Shown: piece after piece, positions 1 through 12,002 of the stretch
Layout of the letters: each line of letters begins with the position of its first letter
How positions within the stretch are numbered: position 1 is the first letter of the stretch
Assembly (NCBI GenBank): GCA_911728435.2
Contig: OU452204.1
Span: 6,882,001 to 6,946,000 of the forward strand
Length of the DNA stretch: 64,000 bases
Direction: 5' to 3'
Origin: Apoderus coryli
Taxonomy: Eukaryota > Arthropoda > Insecta > Coleoptera > Attelabidae
Made by a program: the position numbers and the translations under genes
The notes under the pieces: model-generated
Databases searched by the model: none
What the model was told of the DNA's origin: nothing
The model's input: only the letters and a program-made list of their open reading frames with translations

Positions 1-1904
1 TTAACAAAGCAGAATACTACATTTCGGGAGGCTCTTTCGCCACAGGAGAAGTTAGCTGTTTGCTTTAGGTAACTTGAAATGTATTAAATAATAATTATAA
101 AATGATCATGAAACACTTTTATTTCGTTTTTCATTAAAAAATTGTTACAAAGTTTTTTTGTTTGAACTATAATAATAACGCATAGACCAAATAATTCAGA
201 TGCATCCGGAGAAAAACTTTCTCAATAGGATGATGCAGAGGATAAAGGTGTAGGGTACGGTTGCATGGGAAGATTGTGATGATGGGCAGTTTTCATTGTT
301 ATAATAATTATTAGTAGTATAGCCTGAACCAGAACGAACATTGTTGTATCCTGAACTTGCATAATGCTGATGTTGACTTCCAGAGGGCTGATTATATGTT
401 GGGATATTGGAAGCGAATATATATTTGCTTTCAATTCCGGTAACAATATTAAAAATTCTAGTCTTTGCCATATGAAAATCCTGCGGGGAAAAAGCGCACA
501 GTGTCTTTAATACTATCAAAAAACAAATCCACACTGTCTTTTTCTTTTGTTGCCTTTGATTGTTCCAGGTCTTTTTGCTTTAGAATATAATTCATGAGGG
601 TCGCACTAGCAGATTCGGTTTCAACCTTTTTTCGGGGTAATATCTTCCGCTTTTCGATGATATTTTGATTACGCGTTTTTCGGCAGGAATATCCTTTGCC
701 CCATCTTGTTGTTCGTTGTCACCAACCTCATCTTCACGTTGCGTCTTGTGTTCCTCTTCCTCGGCGTTGGTATCGGTTTGCAAGGACGATACACGCACTT
801 TATCCCTCATGTGAGGCAACAAAAAGGCCATTTCATCTTCATACCTCAATTTTTTTTTTTGCAGCTTGCCCGGTTTTAGTTTCCCGAAATTTACAAAGTT
901 TTCGATACTGGGATCACAATGATTCCTACCTTTGCTTGCATTCATCAGCTGCAAAAACGAAAAATGGTTGTTATACTATAGACACTATAACTTTATTTTG
1001 TTCCAGATATTTAGTAACCGGAGATTAATTTCAAACTATTGTCTTTAGTTATCGTCTTGGCCACTCCACCGTTCAAGAAATAGTTCGGGATGTTTGTACT
1101 GCTATAATATCAAACCTACATGAATGCATTCCAACACCAACTAAAGAGAAATGGAAAACGATTGCAAACGACTTTTGGAGCTTGTGGAATTTTCCCAACT
1201 GTCTAGGGGCGCTGTACGGCAAACATATAGAAATAGTCGCCCCTCCAAATAGTGGATCAAATTTCTTCAATTACAAGGGCACCTTCTCGGTTGTGTTGTT
1301 GGCATTAGTGGACGTACATTAGAAATTCATTGCCGTTGACATAGGATCGTACGGTAAAAATAGCGATGGGGGAATATTTGCCAGTTCAAAATTAGGGAAA
1401 TCTCTGCATAATGGAACACTAAACATTGCAGAAGATAAGGAACTTCCTGGAACTAACACTATGGCACCATATGTAATAGGCGATTCAGCGTTTCGATTAA
1501 AAAGGAATATTATGAGGCCATACCCAGCACCACAAAGCAATGCTAATATAGAAAAAAGAGTTTTTCATTATCGCATCTGCCGTGCTCGCCAAATAGTGGA
1601 AAATGGTTTGGGAATTTTGGCTCAAAAGTTCCGTATTTATTTTAGAAAATTGAATTCAAAGCCCGGAAAGATCGTATTGACTACGTGTATTTTACATAAT
1701 TTGTTGCGAGACGGTGCTTTACCTATTAATAACTGCGGTTCAATTGAAATATCTGACACCAGCAAAGAAGAACCGTCACAATTGTTTCCCTTGCCAAAAC
1801 AAGGAGGTAATGGCGGTGAAGATGCGTTTCAAACTAGAGAAATATTTAAACAGTTTTTTAACTCAGATGCAGGCAAAGTTCCATGGCAAATGAATAAAAT
1901 ATAA
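1..1904 (+). pseudogene. PIF/Harbinger transposase (HARBI1-like), two exons, 5' partial, decayed
   Basis: This is a DDE nuclease of the PIF/Harbinger class, the enzyme that cuts and moves the element. Exon 1 ends at 68 and reads FREALSPQEKLAVCFR. A GT donor follows at 69, and the acceptor TTTTGTTCCAG ends at 1006. Exon 2 continues in frame as RYLVTGD, so the codon for R is split across the junction. From there one frame runs to the TAA at 1902-1904 and includes SYRLGHSTVQEIVRDV, NFPNCLGALYGKHI, VDIGSYGKNSDGGIF, VIGDSAF and a C-terminal NIEKRVFHYRICRAR. It is dead: TAA at 1026-1028, TAG at 1320-1322, and TAC at 1215-1217 where the family has the first catalytic Asp (GALDGKH). The N-terminus lies outside the window. 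A MADF-BESS gene on the other strand interleaves with it. Stops, residues and splice sites are read directly; the family assignment rests on motif recognition. Confidence 0.85.
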
Positions 1905-2110
1905 TTTAGAAATTATTATCCTACTTGTTCGTACACAACAATAATTATGTATAACAAAATTTAAAGATTTATACTTACCTGTTTTATTTAATTTCTCTGT
2001 AATTTCCCGCCATCTTCTATTTTTTAATACCGTGTCAAAGTATATAATTTGTCACCCAGGTTGTATAATTCTTCGTTATTTCGCACTAATTCAATTAATT
2101 GTTTATCCAT
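196..2110 (-). pseudogene. MADF-BESS accessory protein of the PIF/Harbinger element, two exons, decayed
   Basis: This is the second gene of the Harbinger element, a DNA-binding MADF domain with a C-terminal BESS motif. Exon 1 (1979-2110) starts at the ATG 2108-2110, reads MDKQLIELVRNNEELYNLGD, and then needs a 1-base shift to continue as RRWREITEKLNKT. It ends at a canonical GTAAGTAT donor. Exon 2 starts at 948 after TTTTTGCAG. The split codon (G+CT) restores the MADF frame as ADECKQR, followed by two nonsense codons (probably old Trp and Arg), then SQYRKL and RYEDEMAFLLPHMRDK after an A-run frameshift. A Lys/Glu-rich linker follows, then a frameshift near 650, the BESS region (SVDLFFDSIKDTVR) and another frameshift near 490 into DFHMAKTRIFNIV. 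A possible AATAAA lies at 117-122. Exon 2 lies inside the transposase intron, and the transposase exon 2 lies inside this gene's intron. Confidence 0.75.
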
Positions 2111-2187
2111 CTTGCAAACACTTGTAAACACAAATATAGTAAAAGCGACCGATGTCTGATTGTTGTTTGTACACACTGACGCATCGG

Positions 2188-2262
2188 TTCGCTCACGGTT
2201 CCCGCAAATTATCCTCAGCGAGAATGTGCGCGGTCAAACATCGCGAGCATACCGTGAGCGAA
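2188..2262. repeat. Subterminal inverted repeat of the Harbinger element
   Basis: TTCGCTCACGGT at 2188-2199 is the perfect reverse complement of ACCGTGAGCGAA at 2251-2262. Related GTGAGCG/GAGCGGAGCG motifs continue to about 2340. The area is much richer in GC than its surroundings and lies just upstream of the MADF-BESS start codon. It probably contains the element's right end or promoter. The left end lies before the window. Confidence 0.5.
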
Positions 2263-2349
2263 GCGCCAAATATGAACATTCTCATTTAAATACCGTGTAA
2301 GAATATTTTATCGCGACTTGACTGGAGCGTGAGCGGAGCGTGTCCTGAA

Positions 2350-4630
2350 CTATTGTGCGAATTGACCTTTACATAGATAAATATTCAGCAGTGCTATAAA
2401 AGCTACATTAATTGTGCACAATTTTCGTTTGAGGTTTTTGTATCGAAAATATTTTAAATTTTGATAAAAATACAAAAATGAAAATAAAAAGAACAATTTT
2501 TCAAACTTAAAGAGAATCTTTACGGCTATTGTATGTAATTTTTTGATACCAAAGGCGTAATTGTGTAGTGTATATAGTGAGGTCCAAACCCTTGAATATA
2601 TTTACTTATAAAATTTAGGAACAATTTGAAAGCGAAACGATTAATTTTCTATTCTTAGAAATTGGGGGTTGTTCAGATGTGCCTAAATTTCTTCTGAATA
2701 CTGCTTAACTTACTGCGGTATTGTAGTGTCAGAATATTAATAAAACATATTTCACAAACTTCATAATTAATAAATCATACGATAAAACTCCAACTTAACT
2801 TTCTAGTGGTACATTTACAAAACGGAATATGTATTTAAATTTATTTTTTTTTTTTGTAAACGAACATAGAAGGTTTCATTGCAATGTTACTTGTTTATCA
2901 GCTGACGTTTGTTATCAATTGCTTGATTCAATAAAAAAATTTCAATTGCACCAAACCAATTCGGATATTATTTTTTCGAATTTCGCATTATTTCGATGGA
3001 ACTAGTGAGGCATAGTGTCACGGAGCAATGATATGCCAGGGGTGTCAAAGGAACTGTCTTCTAGCATATTTTCAAGAAATCATGAGGTATTTTTAATGTT
3101 TTCGTAGAAAATTGTCGTCAGAAATATGTAGTAAAAATTCTTTATCGACTAAATAGTCAATGCTAAAATCTATGGTAGAAGCAACAGGATATCACCAACT
3201 TCAACGACTTAGAGGCATTCTTGAAGTAAAGTAGCAAGGGTAATAAATCAAAAAAAATCTGCTGTATTATGTCCCAAAGACCGTTCGATTTCTAAAGGTC
3301 CCCAATAAAATGCATTTATTGCAAAAAATATATTTTTTGTTATAGTTTCTTTCATTTTTGATTAAAAATTAATTATATATAACTAATCTATAATATCCTC
3401 ATTTAAATTTACTTAGGTAAAGTCTGTGACTGATGATGAAAGCTACTGCTTTCGAAACATGTTTCACTTAGAGTGATTTTTGGATTAATACATTTGTGGA
3501 GGTGACGTTTTGTTTGCTTTGTTTTAATACATTGCACTCCACTGAGAGAATGGACTACTTCTTTTGGAAGATGCTGAAGTCAAAAAGTTCTAAATCTGAA
3601 GATAGTGGATATAGAGTAGGTATCGGGGTTCCTTTTTAGTAGTGATAACCCGAAAATAAAAAAAATGCACAAAAATATAATTCTTCGTTTAACTTCTACT
3701 ATTCCGCTAGGCGACGATCCAGCAGCATCTATAACCAATTTAAAGACACAAGGAATTTGAGCAAGTTCTACCATGGTGCAGGGAGCATTGAATTGAAGCA
3801 TAAAACGGTGTGGATGTTATCTACCTCACAATTGGAAAAGGTACGCACTTCAGATGTAGTACTGAATAAACGCAGCAGTCACACAAAAGACAAAAATATT
3901 ATCTGGTAGTGGAAGAATTGTACATTTATTATTTTTTATCAAAGCAATGATGTAAATATAGAACCTCAGTGAGATTTATACGTTTTCATTTCATAAATGT
4001 TTTTTAAAACTAATGTTTTTCATTGTTACTTCTAAAAAGAGGGAATTAAGGGACATTTTTAATTTACTCTACATTTTAGTAATCTCGCAAGGGAGTTATG
4101 ACCGTCTTTATTGGTCGCGTAACCATGAAAATATAAGCTAATAATATTCCGGTCAGAAATAAAATATTTTATGTCATACTGGTTCATTATTGTGCTTTTA
4201 TTCGTTAGTTATCAACTAAATCACAGTGTACTTTATGGCCACGAAGACATAAAAAAAAACGGTTGTTGATTAGCAATCGTAAGAACGCCCGTTTTATAGG
4301 TTTTTGTTTTTGGCAATTGGCAAGTGTACCACGAAAACTGATTTTCTAACCTAAACGTATGTAACCAATATAAGTTCTTGCTGTCGACATCCAACAAATA
4401 TTAATGCAACTTTGTTAAAAAAAGGATTTGCTTGATAATCATGGGAGGTGTCATTGCAATGATACTTATCTATAAACTGACGTTTCTTATCAATTGCTTG
4501 ATTAAATAATAAAATGCCCTTTGCACCAAACCATATTTAGTTTCTGAAGGCAGAACGTGGATATGCTCAAAATAAACTTTGGTCTTGGAAGGCTTATACT
4601 GTTGATTGAAATAAATATTTCAATCTACGC
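2350..4630. other. Intergenic AT-rich DNA with a dispersed repeat pair
   Basis: No gene was recognised. Two ~90-bp copies of one repeat lie in direct orientation (2870-2959 and 4444-4533), both with TCATTGCAATG, CAATTGCTTGATT and TTGCACCAAACC. A hammerhead-like motif lies at 3430-3464. At 2572, ATATAGTGAGGTCCAAA resembles the end of the Tc1-like element at 42920, but no matching right end was found. Confidence 0.5.
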
Positions 4631-4631
4631 T

Positions 4632-5492
4632 TATACAGAGTGAGTATAAAGTGTAGAAACCCCTGTATATTTCGGAAACTAATCGTTATTTTAAAAAAAA
4701 AAATTATACAAAACTTTTTTGGTATAATTTTTGACACAACCTGCCGATGTTCAGTTTTTTATAAAGTTAACAGCTTTGTTGCTATGGCAACCAACTTTGT
4801 TTTTTTAAATGACATGGTATATTTTTCGTTTCATTTTTAGGTAGTGTTGCAAGCTTTGATGTTGTAAAGCTTTTTTAGGGTTTTTTTGAAACAGATGAAA
4901 GTTGGGTAAACACTATATATGTTTAAATAATTTATTAGTTAGGTATAACTACAAATTAAAAGGTTATATTATATGTTTAAAATAAAATTAAATAAAACTT
5001 ATACCTTATGATGCATCTGCTGCAAAATCTAGTCTTCTACTGAATTATTACACAAAGATCGCAGAAAGTATAAAAACTAAAGTCAAGATAAGTAAACACT
5101 CTGGATGCGGTACGCGGTAGTCACAGGGTTGCCGAAAAGCACACGTGCAGTGACACGACAGGGGCGTACTAGGTATTGTTTGTTACAGTAGTCCATTTAT
5201 TTCTGGTTAGGACGACATACAATTTTTATAGGGTTACATTATAAAATAACTGAATCAATAGTGTTCTTCGTTTACAGATCATTAAAATTAAATTTGCCAT
5301 GGAAAAAATTGTAGCTGTCAATTGAAAATACTTGTAAAATAAAAGGTCAATACTTATATGGACAAATAAAAATTTAATTCAAAAGCAATTTCTAGTCCAA
5401 CAAATGTTGAATATGTAGTCTATTGTTATTTGCGCACGATTATTTTCGGAAATATACAGGGGTTTCCACACTTTATACTCACTCTGTATAAA
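4632..5492. mobile_element. Short inverted-repeat transposon (MITE-like), ~860 bp
   Basis: The left end TATACAGAGTGAGTATAAAG (from 4632) is matched in inverted orientation by CTTTATACTCACTCTGTATA at the right end (to about 5491). Homology extends about 57 bp on each side, through CCCCTGTATATTTCGGAAA. TA dinucleotides at both borders fit Tc1/mariner-type insertion. The interior has no recognisable transposase; the small reading frame at 4640-4840 runs out of the repeat itself and is not convincing. Around 5100-5170 there is a GC-richer patch of unknown origin. Confidence 0.7.
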
Positions 5493-7071
5493 TAAAGCAG
5501 GTCCATCTGCCACTCTTCATTTGAGGGGCACTTGTATGACTGTAGAGACTATAGAGACGATTTAAAAAAGTAACTAAGAAGCCTAAATTAATTTCTTAGA
5601 AATAGGTATGATTAGACAAGACTTATTGCTATTTAAACGTAATGCCACTGCAAACATATAAAAGAGGATTGGGGTCCGCCTGAGGATGCTGCATCTATAT
5701 GAAGCGTGCCTTCTATGCTGCTTTTTAAATGGCAAGATTCGTTTGCTAGGTGCCAAGGTCTTAGTGCAATAATTGAACGCTGGCAACTATGTTTATATGA
5801 AGGGCGACAGCCGGCTGTCAGCTGGTTGTATCTCGTTGTATATTGGGTATATGCCGGAGTATCCGTGTTGCCCATTGTTGCTGAATTATAGATGAAAACA
5901 CGCCTCTATTGGTGTGACAGAGGACACAAGCACTGGTAAGGGTGTCAAGCGCCGTGCACAGCGAAGAGAGAGACCAAAATAAATAATGTATTACAAGAAT
6001 AGAAAAGAGGGAAATATATGTATATTATGGATGATAGTTAAATATAAATAAATGCTTCAGACAAAACAACAGTTTTATGGTAAAACTGGATTTACTATAT
6101 ATATTTATGTGTAAATAAATTTATGGTTTAAAGTTTCTATGGAGAAAAATAATTACACAACAAAGTAAAAGCAAATACTTAAATGTTATTAATTTTACTG
6201 ATAATTTAGTTAGAGTGTTGCTTCATATGACAAGCCGCCTCTCTGTTCTCGTCACTTTTTCATATTGGCAATAACCTAAATGATGTCTGAAGAGACATAC
6301 AGAACTTTGGAAACATGTTATGGTATGTCGGGTTATACAATTTCCAATTGTTGCATTATTTTCTTGTAAATGTAGACCAACGAAGTCCTGCAAAATATTA
6401 ATTAGCAAAACAATCAAAAATAATACTATTGTTTTATTTACTTTAATATTAATCAACAAAAAATAATATAAATATTAAAATTTTAATATAACACAGATAG
6501 ATATTTTTCGAAACCTAAATCAAATTTGAGATACTTAGGTAGATACATAAAATATATAAAATTTTTATAATATTATATATTTTTCAATCTTATTTACTTA
6601 TAATAATTTATGTATAATAATTATTGATCCATATTTTTGTAAAGGTAAGGCAACATTTATAATAAGTAGTAGAAATTCATTTGGATATAATAAGTATACC
6701 TATTTTTGTTAAACACATCATGTATTTTATGATACAGGGTTGAACAAAATAAGTGCACCAAGTCCATCTTAATCTAATCCTCAGTAATGTCATTGCAACT
6801 AAAGTTCGGCGATGAGAATGGTTCATCAGGAATGACGTAAATTGGGTAAATTAATTATTTTTATTAAACTAATTATGGTAGGTAATTAAATTTAAATTTT
6901 GTTTTATATGGTGCCAATCACAGTAAAAAAAAAGCATGGTAATGTATTGTTTCTATTATTGCACACTTGTGACCCTTGTGACCTTTCTGATTGATTCATG
7001 CCTATTTATTTGTCACACAAAGTTGAACTTCTTTAAATTTTTTAAATACAACATAATTTTATTACTTATGT
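5493..7071. other. Intergenic DNA with two weak open frames
   Basis: At 5633-5875 (-) an ATG-started frame of 80 codons is richer in GC and Cys than the flanks and overlaps other open frames on both strands. I recognise no family. At 6223-6440 (-) there is a possible terminal exon, listed separately. At 6733 TACAGGGTTGAACAAAATAA looks like the end of a mobile element, but no partner was found. Confidence 0.35.
6223..6401 (-). CDS. Possible terminal exon of a small cysteine-containing protein
   Basis: On the - strand a good 3' splice site (ATTAATATTTTGCAG) is followed by an open stretch of about 55 codons. It begins DFVGLHLQENNATIGN and ends in RRLVI and a TGA stop at 6223. It has four cysteines in a spaced pattern (C-x8-C-x5-C-x8-C). 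The hydrophobic residues just upstream lie before the acceptor and have no ATG, so they are probably intron rather than a signal peptide. No upstream exon was found and I know no matching family. It could equally be chance in AT-rich DNA. Confidence 0.2.
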
Positions 7072-7302
7072 AAAATAAAAAGTCTTCTCCACAAAATAAG
7101 ATTCTTTATATGCTCAAAACAAATTCAACATAAGCCAGACACGTTTCGAAATTATTAAAATTTCATCTTCAGTGGATAATAACATCCATCTTTCATTGAT
7201 TAAAATTACGCGAATGAGAACATCAAAAGAAACATGAACACATACATGATTATTGAATTATTAAGGTTACTAATTTAGAGCACTTAAAAATTTTTTCGAT
7301 TT

Positions 7303-7566
7303 TGATGTTTAAAATTACAAAAAGGTAGGACATTTGTACCGATTTATATTGTAGAGTTCTATATGAAAACTGTTGTTTCAGGATGTTATTGATGTTTAAA
7401 ACCACAAAATGGTAAGACCTTTGTACTGATTTATATTGTAGAGTTCCATATAAAAACTGTTATTTCAGCATGTTTTAGATGTTTAAAACCACAAAATGGT
7501 ACGACATTTGTACGGATTTATATTGTAGGGTTTTATATGAAAATTGTTGTTTGGATGTTGTTACGT
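7303..7566 (+). repeat. Tandem repeat, ~87 bp, about 3 copies
   Basis: The unit begins GATGTTTAAAACCACAAAAT and contains TTTGTACTGATTTATATTGT and AAAACTGTTGTTTCAG. Copies start near 7303, 7391 and 7478 and differ by about 10-15%. Confidence 0.8.
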
Positions 7567-9689
7567 TTGAAATTTGTATATATTTCTATTTTCAGAAAAA
7601 TAGGGAAATTATTTGTTGCCATGGAAACATTCACTGTTCTGTTATTAATATGTTTGGATTAAATAATATGTTTAATTGATTTTTGTAGGTACATAATTTC
7701 TGACTATCCCTGTATGTGCTCTCGTAACCATCGGGTTTATACTTACCTGCACCATAACACAAATGATTACGTGATTCAAATTTTAAATTGTTCTAATTAA
7801 AAAGGTAATAATATATCTCGCTCCATCTATTGTTAAATAGGCATAAAATATTTAAATTTATAAATAAACAAAATTTGTTGATAATGGTACCTACAGTAGT
7901 AGAAGTACATATTTATTGATTTTTCCTGTGCGCTATGTTAACTTCCCAGATTTAAATGAAAGAGGGCATTCTTTCTTTGATTTAGAATTCATAATTGTTG
8001 TTTGGAGAATTATTTGAATTATGAAATAATTATTCATATTTATTTTTCTATAGCATATAGTGTTCTTAGTATATTAATTATCGTTTTTTTTTTTAATTAA
8101 TCATAATAAAATATATTTGTGTTAGTTCTCTTAACAATCGTTGGCGTGCTATCATCAAGGCATAATGTTAATTCTCCAGGTGTGAAATTTTGATTGGTCG
8201 AAACTCTTAAGTTGACATTGCGTTTTGTGAAATTTTTCATTGTCATTCTTCATTGTAAGTCGAGTGCTACAAGAGTATACTAGTGGTTAAAGTGGATATT
8301 TTCTCAAATTTTTCTAAGCTTGATTAGAAACCATTTTTGTGTGGGATTTATGAGAATTGTTATCCAAAATTATTGTTTGATTTCTGGATGGTTTGGATGT
8401 TATATATTATGTGCATTGTGCGATCAAACAATCAGCTTTGTCTGGATTTGTATTAACTACTTCAATTCTTGTTGGGTGAGTGTCCTTGACTATTTTAGCT
8501 TCTACAGTTTTTTTCTTCATCGACCAAAATTTAATTTTACCTTTTTTTTCAATTCTTATGCAGACTCAACTTTGTAACCGATTTCTGTTTGGCCATGTGA
8601 AAAGTGTCACTGGAGTACAATTAAGCCACACAACATCAAGGTGAGGGAACTACACTTTCCTTTAATTTTTTTTTGTGCTTATTTTTTATTAAACTCGTAC
8701 CCGTACTTAGGACTTGATTTTATATTTTTTAGGGCTTCCTCTTTCTTTCTTCTTCTGCGTTCTTCTTCCTGAGTTCGGATATTATTCCGTTTGTCCATTA
8801 CAATCAAGTAATAAATAAAAATTGGTTTGAACGATTTAGACTCCAATTTTTGGAAATCATCGATTTATGACTGCTGTTGTATGGTGACAAAAAAATTCAT
8901 TGTTCTTGTCGAAGATTTGTGTAAAAATGGATGGTTGATCATCAGAACGAGACCAGGTTTTTATTGTAAAAATTTATTTGTTGAATACGTCATTTTATTA
9001 ATTTTTCCTATTAACTTATTTGCAAAGTCAATTTCTCATATCTCGTATATAATAGAGTTCCAATGAAATAAATTAATTTTCCTTCTGTATGTTCATATAA
9101 TTGTTTTTGTGTTAAATAGTACCATTTGTTTTTTTTCAATTATTGAATAGTAAACATTTCTTTATTCGAAGTAACAAAAAAAAATATCAAGGGTTTATAT
9201 ATTTTGTTATTATTGTTATGTATCATAAAACTATTTTACATAGTAGTGTTGGGAACTATTCGTGATCACGTATAGAGTGTATTGTTTTATTTTATTATTA
9301 AAATAAATATAAACAATAAGTGTATAGATATCGATTAAAATTTTCACTCTTTATTGGTAATATATTTTCTTTAGAACTTAGTATTGAATATTAGTATTGT
9401 TGAATGACTGATATGTATTTTTGTGAATATATACTTAATAATTTCGTATATCAGTATTTGGGAGATCCAAACATTGTTTATTGTCCTGAATATTTCTTTT
9501 ATAATTTTTAGAATAGGAATACAGTGATAAGATTCATTCTTTTTTTTGTTTTGTTTCGTGACGATATTTATTAATATAAATATTTCAAATTTTTTGTATT
9601 ATGTGCTGAAAAATAATTTCGTATAAATATATAATATATTTTTTTTTTGAATTTGATTATGGTGAATAATCGCATGGTGGATTCAAGCT

Positions 9690-9860
9690 TTGTGACATAC
9701 AAAACAGCGTAGGTTTCTATCTTTACCGCAAAGTTAGTGGCGCACCCCCCCTGAAGGCTGACCTAGTCGAGCTTTGCTGTGGTTTAAGCTAAAGCTGTCA
9801 CAAGGTTTGAAAACGTTACCCGATCTCTCTTTTTTGTGTTTTCTTAAATAATAATTTTAT
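9690..9860. other. GC-richer island of unknown origin
   Basis: A short patch (GTTAGTGGCGCACCCCCC, then GGCTGACCTAGTCGAGC) stands out from the AT-rich surroundings. It might be part of a SINE or of an inserted element. I see neither a convincing pair of A and B boxes nor a cloverleaf. Confidence 0.3.
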
Positions 9861-9909
9861 TGATAAAAACAAAAATCATATAAATATTCTTCCATTAATT
9901 TAAACCGTG

Positions 9910-10275
9910 GCAATGTTTTAGACGTTTAAAACCACAAAATGGTAAAACCTTTGTAGGTACTGATTGTATGGTTCTGTATGAATATCAACTGTTGTTTCAG
10001 GATGTTTTAGATGTTTAAAACCACAAAATGCGAAGACCTTTGTACTGATTTGTATTGTGAAGTTCTATATGAAAACTGTTGTTTCGGGAGGTTTTAGACG
10101 TTTAAAACCAGAAAATGGTAACACCTTTGTATTAACTTCTATTGTATGATTCTGTATAAACACTGTTGTTACAGGATGTTTTAGATGTTTAAAACCACGA
10201 AATGCTAAGACCTTTGTACTGTTTTATATTATAGAGTTCTAAGTATATGAAAACTATTGTTTCAGAATGTTTTAT
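9910..10275 (+). repeat. Tandem repeat, ~87 bp, about 4 copies (same unit as at 7303)
   Basis: Copies of the GTTTAAAACCACAAAAT unit occur near 9925, 10010, 10098 and 10180. They are in the same orientation as the left block, although the flanking arms are inverted relative to each other. Confidence 0.8.
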
Positions 10276-10502
10276 AAGTTCAATAAAAAAAAAAATCTCT
10301 AAATTAGTAACTTTAATAATGCAATAATCATGTGTTCATGTTTCTTTTGATGTTCTGATTTGAGTAATTTTATTTTGAAAGATGATGTAACTAGCCACTG
10401 AAGATGGAATTTTGTTAATTTCGAAAATGTCTAGCGTATGTTGAATTTGTTTTGAACATATAAATAATCTTATTTTGTGCAGAAGACTTGTTTTATTTCA
10501 CA

Positions 10503-12002
10503 AATTTGTCACTTCTGTTAGTTATGGAGTACTTCAAAATATAACTTTATTATTGCTGTGAAATAATGTTGATGGTTGCAAAAAATATTATATAGGTAAG
10601 TACAAACCTGGTTAGGAATTGTTTCATTACTGTCTCGAGATTATGTAGTGCACTATATGACTGTAAATATATACCTAATTGTTTTTATTACATCTTTCAT
10701 GGCAACAATTGCATACAAAGTAGTATTTGTGAGCAGAAATAACAGGCTCTCTATGTCGCTAGACAACATACCCTTGAGAATTCCTGTAACCTCCAATTAG
10801 TAGTACTTACAACGTGGGGTAAACTTGGTACGCTTATTTAGTAAATCCTGCTGGTATCATATTTAATAAATGCACAATAGGTATATATGTGGTGTACGAG
10901 TATTATTAAATAACAAATATTTGTTTATTAATAATAATTAATTAATTCTTTTATCTTAGTTATTATATTTTTTACTACCGAATTATATATATAGGTGTGT
11001 ATATATATATTGTGTTGATCAGAAAATTAGTCAATGTAAATTAGAAAATACAAACTTGATCGATTTCAGATATTTTAATTTTCCATCTTCTGGTATAGAA
11101 TTAGATGATATTGAGAATTAAAATATAATAATCTACCTAGTTTATAAAGTGATAAAAAAGCAATGATCAGATACCAAAAATTTGGAGAGCATTTTCAAAG
11201 CGTTTATACCTATGACCTATTTTGCGAAATGAGTGAACCCGAATTCAATATTGATGTCGTCGTGGACCTAATTAAATGAAGTAGCAAAAGTCTGGGACAT
11301 GGCTTCAGCAATGTATAAAAATGTAGTTTTACGAACATATGATTTTAATCTTCTGTGGTGGAAATGTAAATATTTTTTTGTAATACCAACATAAAATTAT
11401 AACTTGCTTCCCAAACCTTGTCTATGCTCAACTGTAACAGCGTTTCGTAAAAAAATCAAATATTTATTACCAAAAATGAGTTTCAAATTTCTAATTGATT
11501 TTTTATATCTGTAACCAAACAACCCTAAGGCTCAAACAGAAATTTTTAAATTCATTGTAGGTATACGTATGCGTATACTTCAAATATTCAGAGGGAGTAG
11601 TAGTTATTGCGTCAAAGCTTGATAAATGCATTAATACACACCTATCCATTTATAAAAAAAATAAAATGGTTGAATTAAATTTCACATGAAGTACAGGCCT
11701 CAACCAAACGAATTACGGAATACCATTCACGTTAATGTATTTGCCATCGCCATACATGAATTCCACGAGCAGCAACTTTCTAGCCAGACTGCAGTACCGT
11801 CGGTAATTGTTTTATTTTTCATTTACCAGAAATGGAACTTTAATTTCTACAACTTTGTTAAAAATAATTATATTGAATATTATAATAATTTTTAATCAAA
11901 AACGGTTTGTCATAATGAAAAAGTCAGGGAGACACTTAAACAGAATTCATTTACCCCTAAGTGACCGACACTGATACTTGCAGAAACCAACAACGGCGCG
12001 GC
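10503..12002. other. Intergenic AT-rich DNA
   Basis: Only scattered short open frames are present. The longest (11686-11895, +) shows no recognisable domain. No repeat structure was found beyond AT microsatellite-like tracts near 10985-11010. Confidence 0.5.

Larger units (their letters stand above)
7072..10502. mobile_element. 3.4-kb inverted-repeat unit with internal tandem repeats
   Basis: The left arm (about 7072-7277) and right arm (about 10298-10502) are inverted copies of one another. Both contain AGTCTTCT.CACAAAATAAGA, CAAAACAAATTCAACATA, a hammerhead-like motif and AACATCAAAAGAAACATGAA. Inside each arm is a block of ~87-bp tandem repeats, and the two blocks point the same way. The centre (7570-9900) is AT-rich with no recognised coding region. 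The open frame at 8320-8577 is rich in aromatic residues and Cys and looks spurious. Either this is a non-autonomous element with a satellite core, or the array was split by a later insertion. Confidence 0.65.

Noticed and set aside
5633..5875. 80-codon ATG-started frame on - as a gene
   Set aside because: Open frames overlap it on both strands, no splice or polyadenylation context is visible and no family is recognised; left as unassigned.
8320..8577. 85-codon open frame on +
   Set aside because: It lies in the AT-rich centre of a repeat unit, has an odd aromatic and Cys-rich composition and no domain; it is most simply chance.
9690..9860. tRNA or tRNA-derived SINE
   Set aside because: The GC-rich patch lacks a recognisable B box and cannot be folded into a cloverleaf by eye.
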